A stretch of DNA of 64,000 nucleotides from the NCBI RefSeq assembly GCF_016808335.1, contig NC_053139.1:38188464-38252463 (forward strand), given 5' to 3'. Below, piece by piece: positions 39,811 through 50,673 of the stretch. The translations under genes were made by a program, and so were the position numbers. The DNA comes from Panicum virgatum. Taxonomy: Eukaryota > Streptophyta > Magnoliopsida > Poales > Poaceae. Below the pieces are notes generated by a model, which searched no databases, was not told where the DNA came from, and worked only from the letters and a program-made list of their open reading frames with translations. Every line of letters starts with the position of its first letter. Within the stretch, counting starts at the first letter, position 1.

Positions 39811-41497
39811 TGTAAGGATCGATGGACCAAGAGGGGGGGTGAATTGGGCCTTTTTCAATTTCTAAAACAAAGTAAGGCAACCTTAACCTATGCAAAGCTA
39901 GTAGGGCACCAATTCACCAACCGGATAACTAAGCTACCTACACAAGCTTAAGAGTGATAAAAACAAAGTAAAGCCTAGCAAGGTAGAGCTAAGTTATGAT
40001 CTCTAAGTCAAGCTCATAAGTAAATTGCATGAAAGAAAAAGCTTGAATAAAGAGAGAGGATAAGAGACGACCGGATTTTTTCCCGTGGTGTCGATGTGTT
40101 GGCACACACCCCTAGTCCACGTTGTGACACTCACTAAGAGTCTTGTCACCTCCCATGTCACCGAGACTTGGGCGCTCACTAAGAGTCTCCGTTCACCATC
40201 CCGGCGTGGTGGAGCTCAAGCCACGTACAATCTTCTTCTCCGGGCTCCCACAATCCTTGGCAAGCTCCGCGAGAAACACCCCGATCACCAAGATCGCCTA
40301 GGTGATGCCAATCACCAAGAGTAACAAGCTAAGGCCTTCACTTGAGCAAGAACCGATCACCAAGAACGGATGCACACTAGCTTTTCTCTACTCAAGTCCT
40401 TAATCTTGCTTCTTGATTGATTGAGAGCACAAGTATGTGAATGATGAAGCTCAAGGTGGCTCTTGACTATGGTATGAGTGTTTGGATGTTGCCTGGTGTC
40501 AAGAGTGGGCGAAATGACCCATTGGAGGGGTATATATAGGCAGCTCACACAAATAGAGCCGTTGGAGAAAAGCTGCCAGAAAACTGCGTAGCGCCGGTTA
40601 ATCCGACGTACCCCCCATTGTCATCGTCGGTTTAACCGGTGAATGTAAACTGCCTCTTCTGAAAACTAGCCGTTACAACTGGGGCAGATTAACCGACGTA
40701 GCATCGGTTTAACCGGTGAGTGTAGTTGTCCACTGAACCACTGAAAAATCAAGTCTCTGGACAACTGCACCGACATTAACTCAAACCTATCGTCGGTTTA
40801 ACCGGTGAGTACAACTTTTGAATTCCTCTGAAAAAACCATCTCACTGGTTAATTGCACCGACGTCTTGATTCAAACAGCGTCGGTTAATCCGGTGAATAG
40901 AACTTGAATTTCCCTGGAAAAACCAACTCTGGACCAATGCACCGACGTTAAATTCAAACACGTCGGTTTAACCGGTGTATTGAATTTGTCCAGACTCTGC
41001 TGACTTCGTTTAACCGACGTATAGAAAATTGAGAGCGTCGGTTAAACCGGTGTATAGACTTTTTCTGATTTTGTCTTTTCTGATTTGAGTCTTGAATGAA
41101 ATCCAAATATTCTTGAGATATAGTTTGAGAACCACTTATTTGAACTTCTAGAAACCTGAGTGACCATAGTGTGCATCCATTTTCAAATGATCATGTCCAT
41201 GCTCAAGTTACTTAGCCTTAACCCCTCTTAATAGTGCGATCACTACAAAACTATAAAACCTATACTAACCTAAGTGTCCTTCTCAACCTTGTGACACTTA
41301 GGACTAGAAAGATCCTTAGCCTTGACATATATAAGTTGAAAACCGAGATCGCCTTTTAGAATAACCGAAATTGAGGGGCCTCTTTTGACATATGACCAAA
41401 TGAGCGATAATGATCTATTAAGCTGCACAAACTCATTAGTCACAATAATGGTTGTCATTAATCACCGAAACATACCTTGAGGGCCTAGATGCTTACA
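39811..41497 (-). repeat. 5' LTR of the SIRE element
   Basis: Same length as the 3' LTR and virtually identical. It drives transcription of gag-pol to the left. The motif array lies at about 40592-41053 and the TATA box at about 40530-40537. Confidence 0.95.
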
Positions 41498-41641
41498 GCT
41501 ACGATCCCATATGCCACGCCCGTGGGTTCACTGCCAGCAGCCCATGTGTGTCCGTTCACATGCTGTTGGCATCTGTGTTTCCACGCGCCGACATGCTCAT
41601 GTACGCGCACTTCTGCCCGTACGTGACGGCTCTGATACCTC

Positions 41642-41913
41642 TGTAACGACCCGGCCCGAGATAACGGCTAAGATCTACTCTACATTTTGAATAAACCACA
41701 CCTGCTAAATAACTCTCTTGCGCTTTCGTCCTCGCTTCGCGCAAGAGGCTGCAGCCGAAATTATTTACCTCCCTGTGACCGGACTTTTAAACTGGTCTGG
41801 CTCGTCACCGTTTCTCGATATGGGACTAACCTGGGAATACTAAGCCGGAGCTACAGTAGACGTGCTACAGTAACTCGAATTCAGCGCGGCCCAACTGGCC
41901 GCGGGCTGTCACA
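41642..41913 (-). repeat. TRIM LTR (5' in element sense)
   Basis: 272 bp, a single copy of the 84-bp segment. It differs from the left LTR at scattered positions (for example GAGATAACGG against GGGATAATGG). Confidence 0.85.
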
Positions 41914-41918
41914 GTTGG

Positions 41919-42960
41919 ATACGCGTACATGTGTGTACATGTCTGTGCGTTGATGGGCGCTCACTATGTTCAAGGAACGAAAGAGAGGGTTGGCGTCAAA
42001 AAGAAAAACTAAAGAGAGGGTTGGTTACTTGGTTTCCTCTTGCTTTGCGAGGGGCGCAGGCGCGTCCAGCAGGCCTGGATTCAGTCGCATGGCATCTTTG
42101 ATGATGCTACATATATGATGCCTTGCCACACATGCATCGTCTTTGCAAAGAATTTGCAAGACCCCATGCTTTCAATTTTTGGTTTGAAAATTCGAGCGAA
42201 CACCCAGGAGAGGTCAATTTTCCAATTTACGGCTTACACAAACATTATAAGAGCTTAGACTGTCAATGTCGCTGGGCCCTGGGAGTGCCATGGTTCATGA
42301 TTGTGATCGCTTTTAGCTATTGCTAAACTACTACTTATCGAAATACATGCAAACCATAATTTGAAGAACTAAAAGGGGTGGCTTCCCTTTTCTACGGAAG
42401 TCTGGATTTTGACAATTGAAGCGAGGAACTATCATGGTAAAAAAAAAAATCAGTTGAAGGCTAGCGCGGTGGTTCCAAATTCCAATGGCTTAGAGACAAC
42501 ACAGTACATCAATATATTGACATTTCGCAATTGACGAAACGAATCTAACAAGTTGTGCTGCAGCACGGTAGCGCCGCCAACCTTACATTCTAAACCAGGA
42601 TCTCCCACCCCATCTTTGAATTTGTCCTCTCCAAAACCATTCTATTCGTGCACACAAGTACACAACTATGACCGATCATGGCGCGAGCTCCACATACCTA
42701 TACCCCCTCCTCTGGCCTCTGCCGCCGTTCACAAAAATGGCGCCCTCGCCGCGGTCAAGCAAGCACCCGTCCATCGTCTAACCGCCGTCGCGCTCGCCCA
42801 CCCCCTCGGCGGGCCCACGCCCCGGCGTCCGTCGCGTAGCCCGCAGCGCATTTGGTCCGTCCGCGCTCGGGCCCACTGGCCTCCCCGGGGGCCCACCCCG
42901 CGGCGACGCCCACCCCGGTAGGCCCTGGTGGGCCCTCCGTGGACCCACCGCGCGTCCCAG
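41919..42960. other. Intergenic region upstream of the TPR gene
   Basis: About 1 kb of mixed sequence with an A-homopolymer near 42440 and rising GC content toward the gene. No gene or clear element ends are seen. Open frames here are short or antisense to GC-rich promoter sequence. Confidence 0.5.
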
Positions 42961-42995
42961 GGCGCCCAATCACCGGCGGCCAAGGAGGACGCCGT

Positions 42996-43027
42996 CACGT
43001 GCGCGGGCCGAGCGGGCGTATAAATAT
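42996..43027 (+). promoter_or_regulatory. Core promoter of the TPR gene: G-box and TATA box
   Basis: CACGTG (42996-43001, in GTCACGTGCG) is a G-box/ABRE-like element. GTATAAATAT (43018-43027) is a TATA box about 115 bp before the start codon, leaving room for a leader of about 85 bp. A CCAAT word lies near 42965. Confidence 0.65.
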
Positions 43028-43140
43028 TCGCGGCCCCGCGGCGTGTCAGCGGCGGACACGCAGGCCGCCGCCCGCGATATTTGCGAGAGCGAGGCAGGGA
43101 GAGGACGAGTAGGGGGACGGGGAGTGAGGTGACGCGCGCG

Positions 43141-44150
43141 ATGCTGCTGCGGAGCGCGTCCTCGCCGCTGCTCAACTGCGCGCGCGCGCCGGCGGAGCAC
43201 CACGCGGTGGTGTCGCCGCCGGTGGCGGCGGCGCCGAGGCAGGGGGCGGTGCTGTGCCGCGCGATGTCCGAGGGGGACCTCGCGGCGCAGCTCGCCCCGG
43301 CCGTGAGGGGGAAGGTGAAGGACGAGGGGGCCCACGGGTGGGCGCCGAGGAGGCTGTCGCTGCCGGCGTCCTCGTCCTCGTCCGCCTCCATCTCCGTCGA
43401 GGAGGAGGACGGCGAGGGCGAGGAGGAGGAGGAGGCCGAGGCTGAGGTCGCCGGCGTGCCGCTGCCGCTGCGGCGGCTGCTGACGAGCACGGGGCTGGAC
43501 GTGTCCGCGGCCGCGGCGAGGGAGGCGGCGCTGGCCCTCGCGGAGCAGGGCGTCGCCGGGGGCGGCGGCGGCCGCGGCGGGAAGGCGTCCGGCGGCCAGG
43601 GCGGGGACGCCGGCGGCGACGGCCGCGCCGCCGCGGACGCGCATTACCGGCAGATGATCGAGGCGGACCCGGGCAACCCGCTGCTGCTGGTCAACTACGC
43701 CCGGTTCCTCAGGGAGGTGGAGGGGGACGCCGCACGGGCGCAGGAGTTCTGCGAGCGCGCCATCCTCGCCAGCCCCGGCGACGCCGAGGCGCTCTCGCTC
43801 TACGCCGGCCTCGTCTGGGAGACCAGCCGCGACGCCGCCCGCGCCGAGGACTACTACAGCCGCGCCGTCCAGGCCGCGCCCGACGACTGGTGAGTGCCGC
43901 CGCCACGTCACCTCTCTGCTCTCCCACCTCCGTGCACGGCGCCGGCGCCGCTACGTGCTGTCCGCTCCTCGGATCACACTGACGACGCTGCTCTCGCTTC
44001 TCATGCAGCTACGTCCTGGGCTCGTACGCCGGGTTCCTGTGGGACGCCGAGGAGGACGACGAGGAGAGTGACAACGCCGAGCCCTTCCCGCCGCCGCCTT
44101 CACCGTTCCTGGGGGCAGCTCAGCATCCTTCCATCACGGCGGCCTCTTAG
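43141..44150 (+). CDS. TPR-like superfamily protein, two exons
   Basis: Exon 1 is 43141-43889 and exon 2 is 44009-44150. The 119-bp intron has a GTGAGT donor and a TCATGCAG acceptor. The product is 296 residues. The N-terminus MLLRSASSPLLNCARAP fits a plant TPR-like family (Arabidopsis At1g80130 and At4g17940 type). A Ser-rich and acidic middle (EEEDGEGEEEEEAEAE) and a Gly-rich linker follow. Two to three TPR-like helical repeats cover about 160-265 (YRQMIEADPGNPLLLVNYAR, FCERAILASPGDAEALSLYA, YYSRAVQAAPDDCYVLGSYA). TPR repeats mediate protein-protein contacts; the partner is not known from sequence. GC falls from very high in exon 1, as in many grass genes. The gene is convergent with the TPX2-family gene. 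Confidence 0.88.
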
Positions 44151-44470
44151 ACGAACACATGAGATCTCACCCGCCACCGACGGTGTACTAGCTGGATCTG
44201 GGCTCTTTGAAGAGCAACACCTGAGAAATCAGAGCAGCCGCTCCGACGACGAGTCACCGCCAGCGGGCTGCCTCGCTGCCGCTGGTGAACTGAATCACCG
44301 GACACTTGTAGAACTGAATCTGGAAGAGCACCACTCGTACTATCGGATTGAATTGCAGGGCTATGTATAGTAGATAGTAGATATCTTGGCCTGAGACCAT
44401 GCAAAGCTTGTACATGCAGAATGTTCTTGGTCACTTGTGTATCAGTATTCAGTAGTAGTACCACTTGTGA

Positions 44471-44476
44471 AATAAA
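44471..44476 (+). terminator. Poly(A) signal of the TPR gene
   Basis: AATAAA about 320 bp after the stop codon, followed by a T-rich stretch at 44491-44497. Confidence 0.5.
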
Positions 44477-44994
44477 CATCAGAATCGGGTTTTTTTCCAG
44501 CTAGTTCATCAGAGGCAGAAATCAAACATCCACAGAATTGATGTGTGGGGTCGCAGCTGGGGTTTGTGTGGGGAGGAGAGGATGGCTAAGAGATTGATTT
44601 GGAGCAAGAGCTAGCCCTGGAAACAGGACAATCATATGAAATTATTGCCAACTACAAATGCCTCGTATGTGAAGTTGTGAACAGAAACTAAGACAAACAA
44701 TACAGGGGGTCACTTGCCATTCTACAAACTCCTGGGGATGAGACTAATTTTAGTACATAATACCAGCCAGCAGTGTACTGCAGAAATAGCAAAATGTGAT
44801 AAAGGAAGATGGGGCACAACCCTCCCAGGCTCCCATTTCATTGGAGTCGGCTTGATCGGTTTCATCTAGCCAGAGAGTCCAGGTTCATCAGGAGTAACTT
44901 GGGCACGGATTGGCTCTCGAACAAGATCTGTCAATGACTTGTTTTCTATCTCTTCTCCGGACGGAAGAGGCGCTGCGACATGAACTTTAGCCGT

Positions 44995-47900
44995 TTACTC
45001 TGATGGCAATTTAGGGAGAGATTTGCGCTGGGGCTTCTTCACTGCATTTGCAGTGGGTGCTTGCTTGACACCATTTAAGGATGCCCTTTCATCGAGGCTC
45101 AGACGGGCTGAACGGACTGGAGGATTTGTCTTTCCTTCTGTGCCTGTGGAGGTTGTGTTCTTGGAGCGGCCAAGCTTTGGTGATCTAGGTCTTGTTGTAG
45201 GGATCTAAGATCAAAATAAAATAATGTAGCATCCTTCTGAAGTTAGGAACAGTAACCTTATACCTGATAACATACTGCCAAATTAAAGCCCTATATAGCT
45301 GTTATTGTAAATCAAAACCAACCATCTAGTGAACACAAGTTCAGAATAGGCATTTGAAACCTCATAACTGTTGCCTTGTTAGCACACTTTTCCAAATGGC
45401 TTATGCTTCACAAAGTATGGATTATGAACTTGCAAATAATCAAGCAAAGAACTACATATTAGGGTACAAACCTAATACACAAAATGACCCAAAGAAAGAC
45501 ATGAATTGTATGATGCTCGAGGTAATTATTCATTTACCTACTAAACTAAGTATAAAATAAGAATATTTACTACATCTGTGCAAGTTACAGAAAATATATA
45601 TTCAGGTGTGCAAAGTGTTATTGGAGAAACTATGTCAATTTCTTAAGCAATGTATAGGCAAGACTGTGTACTTGGACATTAGATATCACTGAATTTGATA
45701 TCTTTATATTTGAATAGAAGAACGTCAAAGTTCTTTTGTTTACTAATCAATAAAGTAAAAATAAATATGAGGCCCCTTCGTTAACATGTTGAAGGATAAT
45801 ACCAAGATCAATGTTTTCAGTTCACCATGATAGTAAACTGAATTGAAGAGTTAGCAAATTTTTAGACATGATGCTAGCTCTTAAGTCTTAACAGACAGAA
45901 ATTTTTAGCAAATTAATAGTCTTTTCAGGGTGAATCTTTAGTGCTAAAAATGTTTTCCACTTTAGCAATAAATAAACTAAAATGTTTCATCATTTAGATT
46001 TAGCATATCTCTGGGACAAGGAATTCACTGAGGGGGGGAAGAAGAAAGTTAGCCATGGGTAGGGGAACACAGTTACCTTCTTTAACTCAACCTTGGGGGG
46101 AGGTGGTTCCTTGTAAAAGCTAGGCATTGGTGCTGCCTTGAAATTTAAACTTTTTCTAAGCATTTTGAGTTCTGCTTCTTCAGCTTCCTGCACAGTAATA
46201 ACAAACAGATAAAGCTAACAATGTATTCTATGTAGCATTGTGCAATGTCATATCCATAGTTCCATGAAAATAGAATATGGACACGAACCTTTGATTTTGC
46301 CTGCAAGTTGCTTTTCTCTAGTTCCTGTGCATGAATCTTCTCCTCAAGCTTTGAGTAGAACTATATCATTGCAGAAATGTGTAAGTAAAGGAATTATACC
46401 CTGTTCTGAAACTAAAACCTGCACAGACTTAACTAATGATGAATTACCTCTCTTCTTTTTTCAGCTCTCTCATCACACTTGAAACTAAATCCATAAGCAG
46501 GAGTGCTGCCAACCCTTTGAGGTTTTATACTTTCATTTGATTCTTCTTCAATATCCTTTTTGACAGAACGTTGGTTTGATGGCTTCTGAGTTTTCTTCTT
46601 CTCTCTGGATCAGAATGAATCGCATGATATTGTAAGAAACTCTTAATATCTAAGTGTGCTCATATAAAAAGAATAAATTTACAGAGAAAAAAATATTTAA
46701 GGTACGTCTTGGTTTGAAACAGGCATCTAGAGACAGAGAAACTTGTGTAGAAACTAACGTTACCACTTGACATTAGTACATTACAGAACTCAGTCAAGTG
46801 TTGCAAGATGGAAATCGCAAGTGAACGGTGGTTTCCACAATGGCAAGTGCCAACATATGAACGAATTAAGGAAAATATCTGTATCTAAAATGTTTGTGGC
46901 GCAAACAACACTAACTGTTCGAAGAAATAAGAGGATCCCAACTCCTAAGGGGGGAAAAACTCTGCATATTTGAGGGAGCAAGTACTTCAAAAGATGCATT
47001 AAATCACGTACTATCTTACGCTCCAAAAAAAAATTAGCGAACTTAACGTACTAATAATACATAGCCTTGTCATACTCAAGGAAATCTGGGTAATTAACAG
47101 GCCTTGCTTAATTGCATGCTTAGAGCAAAGACTATGAGTCCAGATTCAGAAAACAGAGTCACAAAGTACACAATGAAAAACAATTTAGCTTACTTAGAAT
47201 CCTCAAGTGATGAGCTCTCCTTGGCAACTGGGCGAAAACTGCTCTTTTCGGCCTTCTGAATGAAAACATTAACAAATATGTATGAGATCAAACTGCAAAC
47301 TACAAGCAGTATAGCAGCAGTTATGACTGTAAGCACTACAAAATATAGGTATGAATATCATGAGTCAAAACAAAAAATGGTCTCACTTTTTTACTGACAC
47401 TAGCATCACCATTGCTTGAAGAGCTATCAACAAGATCCGGATCAGAAACTCGTGCGATGGGTGCCTTAGGATAAGGACTAGGAGAGCTTTTCCTAGCTTG
47501 ACTCTTATCTCCGCCTCGAGGGCTTTGTTGCTGAGATCTAACAACCTTTGGTGAATGGCTTTGACTGTCCTGGAACACATGAAAATGCCAGAAATGCAAC
47601 TGTCACCAGATCATTGATTGAAGATATCAGCACCGGCAATGAGTAGACATGGCAAACCCTTACCTCAGGAACATGGGGCTTTACGTCCTGCGATGGTGAG
47701 GTTGCTTCCCCTTCCACCTCTTCCGATGGGTTGATCACCTCACTCTCACCCGAATGAGCACCATCAGCCAGCGCATCGTCTTCTTCTCCATGCCCCTCTA
47801 TAACATCACTGGGCGGCAACTTCCCCATCGCCCCATTGTCAATGCTCATTGCACCGATAGCATCAGCAACATCCGGGCTCGCATCCATTTCACGCTATTG

Positions 47901-48400
47901 CCTCAGGATTTCTCTGGAGCAGATTACCAAAAGAACTCCCAAGCCAGCAGCTTGCACGAGCTATCTGACGCTCACCGCAGGATCATGCTCTACTGACTAC
48001 TGGTCGGCAAATGAATCCGCGTCAGGGTCGGAGTGGCGGACCCAGCACAGGACACGAATGTACACATGTACACCCAATAATTTTTGCAAACGAAATCGAA
48101 GTTAGTAGGTACTAATATATTGTAACTGGATTCAGATCCGAATACAAATAGTTTGTTAGGGTTTGGGGTGCTCCGTCTCGCACAGCAGAAGGAAAGAGAA
48201 GGGGCGGGCATACCTGGAGGATGCTCGTCGCCGGCAAAGGGCTGGGCGAAGACGAGACAAATGGCGCCGCCGCTCGCCCAGTCGTCGCCGCCAGTGAAGG
48301 AAGAGGAAAGAGGACGGAGGAGAGAGTGCGAGAGTAGGGAAATGTTCTGTCAACGAGCCTTGGCACCTGAGCCCTGAGCGGCAGGGTTGGCAACGAGCCG
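44995..48400 (-). CDS. TPX2-domain (WVD2-like) microtubule-associated protein, seven coding exons
   Basis: Coding exons on the minus strand: 47664-47888, 47387-47569, 47194-47255, 46448-46604, 46289-46360, 46077-46187, 44995-45204. All have GT/AG borders and the phases join to 1020 nt (339 residues). A 5' UTR intron (47914-48213) separates a leader exon ending at 48214; its start near 48400 is approximate. The protein begins [19 protein letters not shown]. It has a Ser/Pro-rich linker ([15 protein letters not shown]) and then a TPX2/KLEEK domain over exons 4-6 ([60 protein letters not shown]). A basic tail ends [12 protein letters not shown]2/WDL proteins bind and bundle cortical microtubules and affect cell elongation. 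The protein resembles the WDL family in size; the exact orthologue is not assigned. Confidence 0.88.
48215..48400 (-). promoter_or_regulatory. 5' leader exon region of the TPX2-family gene
   Basis: In gene sense it is GC-rich, with CTCTCTCCTCCGTCC and TCTTCCTC pyrimidine words typical of plant leaders. It ends CATCCTCCAG|GTATGC at 48214. No TATA box is seen just upstream; the transcription start is not defined. The sequence beyond (48360-48440) has GAGCTCG repeats. Confidence 0.5.
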
Positions 48401-48508
48401 AGCTCGAGCGAGCCTGCCACTTAAGCTGGAGCATCCCGAGCCGAGATTGATTGAGTCCGAGGTGTTCTTAATCTTAACTATTTTTTTTCCGACTCGACAG
48501 GAGCAGTA

Positions 48509-49288
48509 TCTATATATCTTATATAGATTATATAGATAGCACCAACTAACTATTTCTCAATTCATGCACTAAGTGTCCCACTAACTTTCAACTACCTTAT
48601 TAATTAAAAAAAATGTTCATGTCATCTCTACATTATGCAATACTTTTAATCTTTAATTAAGTAAAGTAAAATCATATACATACTCTATTTTTTCATCACC
48701 TATTCTTCTATAATGTGATCAAATATTCTATTGGTGTTTCTTCTTTTAGCTTATCGATTTTTACGAGATTCAATAAACAAGAAAATGTCCATATGACCTC
48801 TACTATGTGCATACTTTTAATCTTTAATCTATTAACGTAAAGTCATATACATACTCTATTTTTGCAATACTTTTAATATTTAATCTATTAACGTAAAGAC
48901 TTATATACATACTCTATTTCTTTGAGCACCTATTCTTTTATAATGTGATCAAATATTCTATTGATGTTACTTTTGTTAGTTTATCGATATCTACCAGATC
49001 CTGATAAAAAATAGCATGCAAGCAAAATTCATATCGCCTATATAGCCTATATAGATGACATCCACTAAAGTCATTAACTCTATTTCTCTTAACATGCAAG
49101 TTATCCGCATCATATAGGAACCCATTATATCAAATGTCACATCAACGTCCACTAGGGCCATCTATTTATGTTTTCCATCGATTTTTTTGTGAATGTTGTC
49201 ATGCAATCATCTTAATTTTTCTACTTTCAAATTTCACGTTAAAATTTTATTTAAGAAATCCCGCAGCAACGCACGGGGCATCACCTAG
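48509..49288 (+). mobile_element. Non-autonomous Helitron, 780 bp
   Basis: Starts TCTATATATC after an A (48508). Ends CCCGCAGCAACGCACGGGG-CATCACCTAG before a T (49289). The end shows the short hairpin (CCCG 49260-49263 with CGGG 49274-49277) about 11 bases before CTAG, the standard Helitron 3' terminus, and insertion between A and T. The interior is AT-rich with internally repeated segments (about 48650-48790 against 48880-48990). No coding. Confidence 0.72.
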
Positions 49289-49365
49289 TTGTTGATAGAT
49301 GAGGATGTATAGAAAATGAATTTAATTTGATAAATAAATAGAGAGAAGCATGTATGAATTCTAGG

Positions 49366-49368
<3 letters not shown>

Positions 49369-49402
<34 letters not shown>
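49369..49402. repeat. (TTA)n microsatellite
   Basis: About eleven uninterrupted TTA units. Confidence 0.9.
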
Positions 49403-49503
49403 GTGCCTATTTTAAATTGTAGAATACAACAGTTCACTAACTAACAGAAGGCTTTAGCCTCCGGCTATTATTTTAATTATGCATGGTTAGAAATATAGCT
49501 GGC

Positions 49504-50634
49504 TGTTGACACCGTTTTTTGACACGTGTCAAATAAAGTGATTTTTGTGGAGGGAAAGCGGCCGATTTGAAAGAAACCAAAAGATGCATAAGATTGGAAT
49601 CGGCTGATGGAGTGCGTCCGATGAGCTAGAAGAATATGCTTTGAAGATGCTGATCCGCTACCTTTGGTATCCAGCCGATGGAGAGTTGCCGATGAAGTCA
49701 AGGAAAGAGAAGAGGATCCGGACTCTACGAAAATACTGATGATTCGGTTGTAATAATTTAAGTAGTTTATCTTTTAAATAGTCTTTTTGTAAGATCAAGT
49801 AATGTTTGCCGTAATCGGCTAGGACTTGATAGCGCTAGACTATATATACCAGTTGTAAGGGACTGGAAAAACTTGATACACATCCAATACAACAAACTTT
49901 ACAATTCATTTGCACTTTTTCGACGACTTCGCCTTTTCTCTTCTTTTTTCGACGAGTTCTTTCAAGTTGATCAAGAATGCCTCACATTCGAGCGACTAGA
50001 TTTGCTGGTTAGTTTTCGTTTTACCGAGTATATTTGAGATTTAGCTACCGGGCGCATCGTTGTGGCTTCGTTCAAATCTATTCAAAAGTTATCGAGTTTA
50101 TCTAGACTTTGACTTCTGGGCGCATCGCTGTCGTCTCGTCTAGATTTATTCACCAATTATCGATATCGGCTAGATTTGTAGATTTTCCTATGCTTTTTGG
50201 CCATTATCATATCTAAAAACACACTAGGTCGGCTTTAGTTTTTGGAGTCACACCTTTGTTATCTTAAGAGCCGGTTTAAATCTGTTTTTAGCTTCACATC
50301 ATCTAAGTTACACATTTGTAACTTAGATCTTGTCATACATACATGATCGGTTATTCAAAGCCGGTTTTATCGTTTAGTGCATCGGCTGATCCTGCCGATG
50401 CGATCTTTACTACACGCTTGCATTTAATATCTTTTTGTCGTCTATAGTATCGTCAAAGCTAGCCGATACGCCCATCTGAGAGATATTCGGAATCCCAGCC
50501 GATACGCTCTCGAATTTGACTTTGTTTTCTCCCTTGTCAATTCTAGGTCAAATTGACTGGCACGCTTGGTTGACTTTCCGTGACTCGGCGAACACTTGCC
50601 CTCGGATTCCAGTGTGTTGATTTTTGCGTCAACA
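49504..50634 (+). repeat. 5' LTR of the right Tat element
   Basis: 1131 bp with TATATATA at 49841-49848 and repeated GGGCGCATCG words. It differs from the 3' LTR at many positions, so the insertion is much older than the SIRE element. Confidence 0.92.
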
Positions 50635-50641
50635 CATCTTT

Positions 50642-50659
50642 TGGCACGCCTTGTGGGAC
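50642..50659 (+). other. Primer-binding site (tRNA-Arg type)
   Basis: TGGCACGCCTTGTGGGAC, seven bases after the LTR. The usual form in related elements has GGTGGGAC; the TT appears to be a substitution. Confidence 0.6.
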
Positions 50660-50673
50660 ACGAAAGCTTCAAC

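Larger units (their letters stand above)
28380..41497 (-). mobile_element. Complete SIRE-type Ty1/copia retrotransposon with third ORF
   Basis: A 13118-bp element flanked by GCTAC (28375-28379 and 41498-41502). Its two LTRs are both 1687 bp, and the only difference I noticed is T at 28916 against C at 40347. On the minus strand: 5' LTR (39811-41497), PBS TGGTATCAGAGC (39797-39808), gag (37649-39754), pol (34366-37632), a palindrome-array promoter (33385-33740), ORF3 (30381-32933), polypurine tract AAAAAGGGGGAGAT (30067-30080) and 3' LTR (28380-30066). All three ORFs are open and key catalytic residues are present. The element looks recently inserted and possibly autonomous. The third ORF downstream of pol is typical of the SIRE/Maximus clade. 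Confidence 0.93.
27911..41913 (-). mobile_element. TRIM (miniature LTR element) split by the SIRE element
   Basis: Two related terminal repeats (27911-28266 and 41642-41913) both run TGTAACGACCCGGCCCG to GGGCTGTCACA. They are flanked outside by GTTGG (27906-27910 and 41914-41918). Without the SIRE insertion the element is about 880 bp with only about 250 bp between the repeats. On the minus strand, a GGTATCAGAGCC PBS-like site follows the right repeat (41627-41638) and a GGGGGG purine tract precedes the left one (28269-28274). It has no coding capacity. Size and layout match TRIM elements. Confidence 0.8.

Noticed and set aside
41452..41646. Short plus-strand ORF across the SIRE-TRIM boundary
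   Set aside because: It spans the insertion junction at 41497, so it is accidental.
42729..43911. Minus-strand ORFs of 253 and 313 residues over the TPR gene
   Set aside because: Shadows of the GC-rich plus-strand exon. The plus strand has the TPR motifs, promoter and a phase-matched intron.
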